Assembly (NCBI GenBank): GCA_900544225.1
Contig: UQUD01000081.1
Location: 1 to 8,364 of the forward strand
DNA from: an uncultured Collinsella sp.
Lineage (GTDB): Bacteria; Actinomycetota; Coriobacteriia; Coriobacteriales; Coriobacteriaceae
Reading direction: 5' to 3'
DNA: 8,364 bases
Shown: piece by piece, positions 5,297 through 8,364 of the stretch
How the letters are laid out: each line of letters starts with the position of its first letter
Numbering within the stretch: position 1 is the stretch's first letter
Notes under the pieces: model-generated
Databases searched by the model: none
What the model was told of the DNA's origin: nothing
Seen by the model: only the letters and a program-made list of their open reading frames with translations
Program-made: the position numbers and the translations under genes

Positions 5297-7519
5297 ATGA
5301 ATATGCTCAAAATCTCGAAGGCGATCTTTAGGTCGCTTCTCTCCTCCAGGTCGCTCTGTGTTGTCGTTGTTGCGTTGATGGTTCTTTGTGCTCTGCCCGT
5401 CTTCAGGAGCGCGGCTGGCATCGACGGACGGGTCGAATACCTCGAGTCGGGAATAACCCGTGTTGAGCAGGAATTGTCAGCATCCTATGCGGATGCGCTT
5501 GTGAATGCGGGGGAGGAGGGCGTCTATACCTCTTCATCAAGCATGCCCGCGCTTCTGTACCCTCTTGCCGCGGGGCGTCTTGTCTTGGCGCCGCTCTCTC
5601 CTCTGCTTCCGTTTCTGCAGGTATCGGATGGAGCGTACTCCTTTTATGACGGATCGAAGGAGTACTTGCTATGGGCCGCAACGGCCGTTGCCGTCTCGTT
5701 CCTTGCCGCGCGTCTTAACAAACGTGAAAAACTCATCATCCAGGCACCGATGGGTGAGCTGGGCAGGCTTGTTGCATCGAGCGTATGGGCGAGTGTTTTT
5801 GCGATGCTTGCCGTCTTCGCCGTCAATCTTCCAGGGATAATCGCCGCACTTGTGAAGAATGGCCCGGGCTCGCTGTTCTATCCGATAGGCTACGTTCAAT
5901 ATGCGACTCCGGTTATCAAACCGGCTTGGCTGGTGTTCGCACAGACGGCCATCTTGCAATTCTTGGTGGCGGCGTTCATCTCGCTCGTCGTTCACCTTGC
6001 CGTGAAGATTGCCAATAACCCTACGCTTGGAATCGTGTTCGTATGTGCCCTGATGGGGGCGACGATGGTTCCCGGGTATTACGGAAGATCCATCGCTTTA
6101 CGTGAGTTCGCCCTGTTGAATCCCCTTACGTATGCGAACACTGAGTTGACCGTCGGCGCCTATAGCCCGTACCCGACAACGCAGATAGTGAATCTGCCTG
6201 GACTTTGCTTCGAGCGTGGCGCGATTACCCTCGTATGCGCAATCGGGATCGAGGTGCTGGCAATTAGCCTGCTTTGCGTTGCTGGAAAGAGCGGCTGCGC
6301 GCGCCCGATGTCCCCGATTTGTCTTGAGAGAGGTTCCTTCACCGCATCGAGAACGACAGCCCGTTCGAGCGCTTGTGCCTCCGCCGTTGCATATGTAAGA
6401 ACGATGGGGAAGCTGCTCCTGCATTCTCCTGCCCTCGCCGTATGCGCGATTGCAATGTCGACGGCGATGCTGGCCCCGGCTCTGGTCGAGGTGTTTCCTG
6501 ACGCTGGTGACGTTTCCGCTGTTCGGTATAGGGATGGGGAGCTCCGTTCAATAGATCGGTATCTAGAGCAGGACGCTGCGAATATGGACGTCGAGGGCAA
6601 AGCGGCCCTGGAAGGCATGCGAGATGCTCTTTCGGGTTTCGTGTACGCGCCCACGCCTGCGGAGGGGTTTCGAAGCCTTGCGACGTACGAGCGCGCTCGA
6701 GGCGAGCTGGGCGCGGCAGATGCGACCCTCCTGCAATCGATCGGAATCGAGCCGGAGACTCCTTCTCGTGTGGAGGCGCGCGCCCTTCTGCTCGAGTCGA
6801 TCGCGAGCTTGCCGGACCCCAAGGTTTACGAGTTAAGTACGAAGATGCCCCCATTAATCCTCCTTTCGTATCTCCAGGCAGCGCTTCCTTCCTTGTTTTG
6901 GCTGTTGCCCGTGGTTGTCACATCGCTTGCGTGCACCCACCTGCGGTGCCGTTCCCTTCTGGTTTTCCAAGTCCCCGCAACAGCGCATGTGCGTTTTCTG
7001 ACGGCTGTTGCGCTGTCTCTCCTGCTTGGCTTGGCGCTGCTTTTGGTGTCGATGGTTCCCGCTGCGGTTGTGTCCTTGATTAAGAACGGTGCGGGTGGTT
7101 CGGAGTATCCCGTCGCTCTCATTCGGGCGGGAGCTTCGACAACGTCCATGGTGGGGGAGGCGGTGTTGTGCAGTATTCCGTTGCTGGTCATGGCATACGG
7201 CGTGATTTCCGTCGTCGCTGCGTTGACAGCAGCGATTAGCCGCAACCCCGTTGTCACCGGAGTGGTTTGCGCGGTTCTCCTGGTGTTGGGTTCGTTGAGC
7301 GCTCATGTTGAAAGCGCGGGCATGGGCGTCGCGCTGCTGGCTCCATTCGCCTCGTTTGATCCCGCTTCCCAGGTGGGGACGATTGGGTTCCTTGGGCGAG
7401 GGACGAACGCGATGCCTTTTGGAGAGGTCGTCGGCGCATCGGGCGCTCTGCTGGTGGTTTTGGGCGTCGTATCTCCGTTGATGGTGCGCCTGAGTGTTCC
7501 AAAGATCGAAAGGGGATGA
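5297..7519 (+). CDS. Large bacteriocin-associated ABC permease of two homologous halves
   Basis: A 740-residue membrane protein counted from the ATG at 5297, chosen because AAGG lies six bases upstream; the longer frame from 5231 would start inside the attenuator hairpin and lacks a ribosome site. Twelve helices are predicted in two sets of six: about 19-38, 124-140, 160-183, 214-238, 243-261, 309-329, then 377-398, 528-548, 565-591, 623-646, 651-668, 713-731. Each half has an extracytoplasmic domain after its first helix (about 39-123 and 399-523). The halves align: IIQAPMGELGRLVASSVWAS with VFQVPATAHVRFLTAVALS, and LVKNGPGSLFYP with LIKNGAGGSEYP. So it is an internally duplicated permease, able to form a full channel alone with the ATPase encoded next. 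Position between peptide and ATPase matches the membrane gene of lactococcin 972 loci, thought to give export or immunity. I cannot confirm membership of the DUF1430 family. Confidence 0.8.
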   Translation: MNMLKISKAIFRSLLSSRSLCVVVVALMVLCALPVFRSAAGIDGRVEYLESGITRVEQELSASYADALVNAGEEGVYTSSSSMPALLYPLAAGRLVLAPLSPLLPFLQVSDGAYSFYDGSKEYLLWAATAVAVSFLAARLNKREKLIIQAPMGELGRLVASSVWASVFAMLAVFAVNLPGIIAALVKNGPGSLFYPIGYVQYATPVIKPAWLVFAQTAILQFLVAAFISLVVHLAVKIANNPTLGIVFVCALMGATMVPGYYGRSIALREFALLNPLTYANTELTVGAYSPYPTTQIVNLPGLCFERGAITLVCAIGIEVLAISLLCVAGKSGCARPMSPICLERGSFTASRTTARSSACASAVAYVRTMGKLLLHSPALAVCAIAMSTAMLAPALVEVFPDAGDVSAVRYRDGELRSIDRYLEQDAANMDVEGKAALEGMRDALSGFVYAPTPAEGFRSLATYERARGELGAADATLLQSIGIEPETPSRVEARALLLESIASLPDPKVYELSTKMPPLILLSYLQAALPSLFWLLPVVVTSLACTHLRCRSLLVFQVPATAHVRFLTAVALSLLLGLALLLVSMVPAAVVSLIKNGAGGSEYPVALIRAGASTTSMVGEAVLCSIPLLVMAYGVISVVAALTAAISRNPVVTGVVCAVLLVLGSLSAHVESAGMGVALLAPFASFDPASQVGTIGFLGRGTNAMPFGEVVGASGALLVVLGVVSPLMVRLSVPKIERG

Positions 7520-8265
7520 TCTCGATGATTGGCCTTCAAACGCTGACGATCTCTTATGGAAAGAAGGTGCTCGTAGATTCGGTGGACGCTGAGTTTGCCC
7601 CGGGTACGGTCTACGGTCTCGTCGCTCCGAACGGGCATGGAAAGACGACGTTGCTGCGTGCGATGGCAGGTTTGCCGGGTCCTCGCGTGGACGGGAGCAT
7701 CGTTCTGGATGAGGTGCAGGGTACGGGTGCGAGAGAGGTCCGTTCTATGATCTTCTATGCACCTGGTGAGGGGACGCTGCTGTATCCCGGATTGCGTGCG
7801 GAAGATCACCTCAAGATGGTTTGCGATATGTGGCCGCATGCTCGCGATATCGAAGAGATAGTGGAACAAACGCAGATAGGCGAGTTCGCGAAGATGAGGA
7901 TCCGCACTCTGAGCCAGGGCATGAAGCAGCAGCTTACCCTGGCGATTGCGTATGCGACGGGTGCGCGGTACCTTCTATTAGATGAGCCCATGAACGCGCT
8001 CGACCCCAGCAGGGTGGACTTGCATTCCGAGATTCTCAGGAAGCTGGCCGATTCTGGTACGTGCATCATCATGTCATCCCACATCTTGGATTCGGTCGAT
8101 AGGCTGTGCGATGAGATTCTGTTTTTGAAGGATGGGAGGCTCATTAGAAGCATTCCGCAAGATGATGCTGCGCCGAAGTCTCCTGGATCCCATTTCGCAA
8201 AGCCTGCCGGACGCGCCGAGGGTGCGCTAAGCACGTATCGGCGACTCTACGAAAAGGGCGGGTAG
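7516..8265 (+). CDS. ABC transporter ATP-binding protein
   Basis: A 249-residue ATPase that would power the permease encoded just before it. Visible motifs: Walker A APNGHGKTT (37-45; the usual first glycine is alanine), signature LSQGMKQQL (132-140), Walker B YLLLDEPMNALDP (152-164) with catalytic E157, and the switch H189 in SSHIL. The usual Q-loop glutamine is not seen in YAPGEGTLLYPGL (81-93), as in several bacteriocin and antibiotic-resistance ATPases. The last 35 residues are a divergent tail. The ATG at 7516 overlaps the permease stop codon (ATGA), pointing to coupled translation. An alternative ATG at 7525 is nine bases past AGGGG and may be the real start, which would drop three residues. 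It is the right kind of partner for peptide export or self-protection; the direction of transport cannot be told. Confidence 0.93.
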   Translation: MISMIGLQTLTISYGKKVLVDSVDAEFAPGTVYGLVAPNGHGKTTLLRAMAGLPGPRVDGSIVLDEVQGTGAREVRSMIFYAPGEGTLLYPGLRAEDHLKMVCDMWPHARDIEEIVEQTQIGEFAKMRIRTLSQGMKQQLTLAIAYATGARYLLLDEPMNALDPSRVDLHSEILRKLADSGTCIIMSSHILDSVDRLCDEILFLKDGRLIRSIPQDDAAPKSPGSHFAKPAGRAEGALSTYRRLYEKGG

Positions 8266-8267
8266 AA

Positions 8268-8364
8268 ATGCAAGTTAAAAATCTATGTGGTCAATGTGAT
8301 ACCGTTGAACCCGCATATCGATACCGCTCAGCCATTCGCCTCGCCCCCGTCGCACGTATCTTCA
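8268..8364 (+). CDS. Start of a further operon gene, cut by the window end
   Basis: An ATG two bases after the ATPase stop codon, preceded by a purine-rich GGGCGGG (8255-8261), opens a frame that stays open to the window end (32 codons). The N-terminus carries C7 and C10 as CGQC, then a basic, hydrophobic-leaning run (about residues 18-31: RYRSAIRLAPVARI) that might lead into a membrane helix. The tight spacing and orientation make it likely to be the next gene of the peptide operon, perhaps another permease or an immunity protein. The fragment is too short to identify. Confidence 0.5.
   Translation, partial: MQVKNLCGQCDTVEPAYRYRSAIRLAPVARIF

Noticed and set aside
6160..6854. Minus-strand frames of about 170-220 codons opposite the permease
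   Set aside because: They are antisense shadows, with low-complexity Arg/Ser/Pro composition and no ribosome sites.
1..8364. CRISPR array, tRNA or rRNA gene
   Set aside because: No regularly spaced repeats, cloverleaf or rRNA sequence is visible.

Overview
The window looks like a high-GC, Gram-positive chromosome of the Coriobacteriia (Collinsella-like). This is an inference from GC-rich codons, strong GGAGG-type ribosome binding sites and the style of the citrate synthase and ACT-domain genes; no rRNA or marker gene fixes the taxon.

Left part (about 1-2850, all genes on the minus strand): housekeeping DNA. In transcription order these are a small ACT-domain protein, a citrate synthase with a textbook intrinsic terminator, and a Cof-type HAD phosphatase. 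The intergenic gaps are short and the ACT and citrate synthase genes look co-transcribed.

Junction (about 2850-3970): a 395-base gene-free stretch, rich in GC-rich inverted repeats. It is followed by the catalytic half of a tyrosine recombinase that has lost its N-terminal half. The broken end abuts the stop codon of the next gene and lies in the same reading frame. This looks like the scar of a mobile element.

Right part (about 3971-8364): an accessory module. On the minus strand is a two-gene cassette of a DUF2975-type four-helix membrane protein and a YozG-like Cro/CI regulator. Facing away from it on the plus strand is an operon of (i) a short secreted peptide with a clear signal peptide and a C-terminal region resembling lactococcin 972, (ii) a large membrane protein made of two homologous six-helix halves, (iii) an ABC ATPase, and (iv) the start of a further gene cut by the window end. 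The roughly 120-base divergent intergenic region is AT-rich and carries three perfect palindromes, one of which overlaps a candidate promoter for the regulator cassette. A hairpin separates the peptide gene from the transporter genes, as expected if the peptide is made in excess.

Working model (inference): this is a lactococcin-972-like bacteriocin locus in an actinobacterium. The double-length permease and ATPase would export the peptide or protect against it, and the HTH/DUF2975 pair would sense or regulate. The peptide has four cysteines in its mature part, unlike lactococcin 972, and the permease is an internal duplication. These two points make the module the most interesting part of the window.
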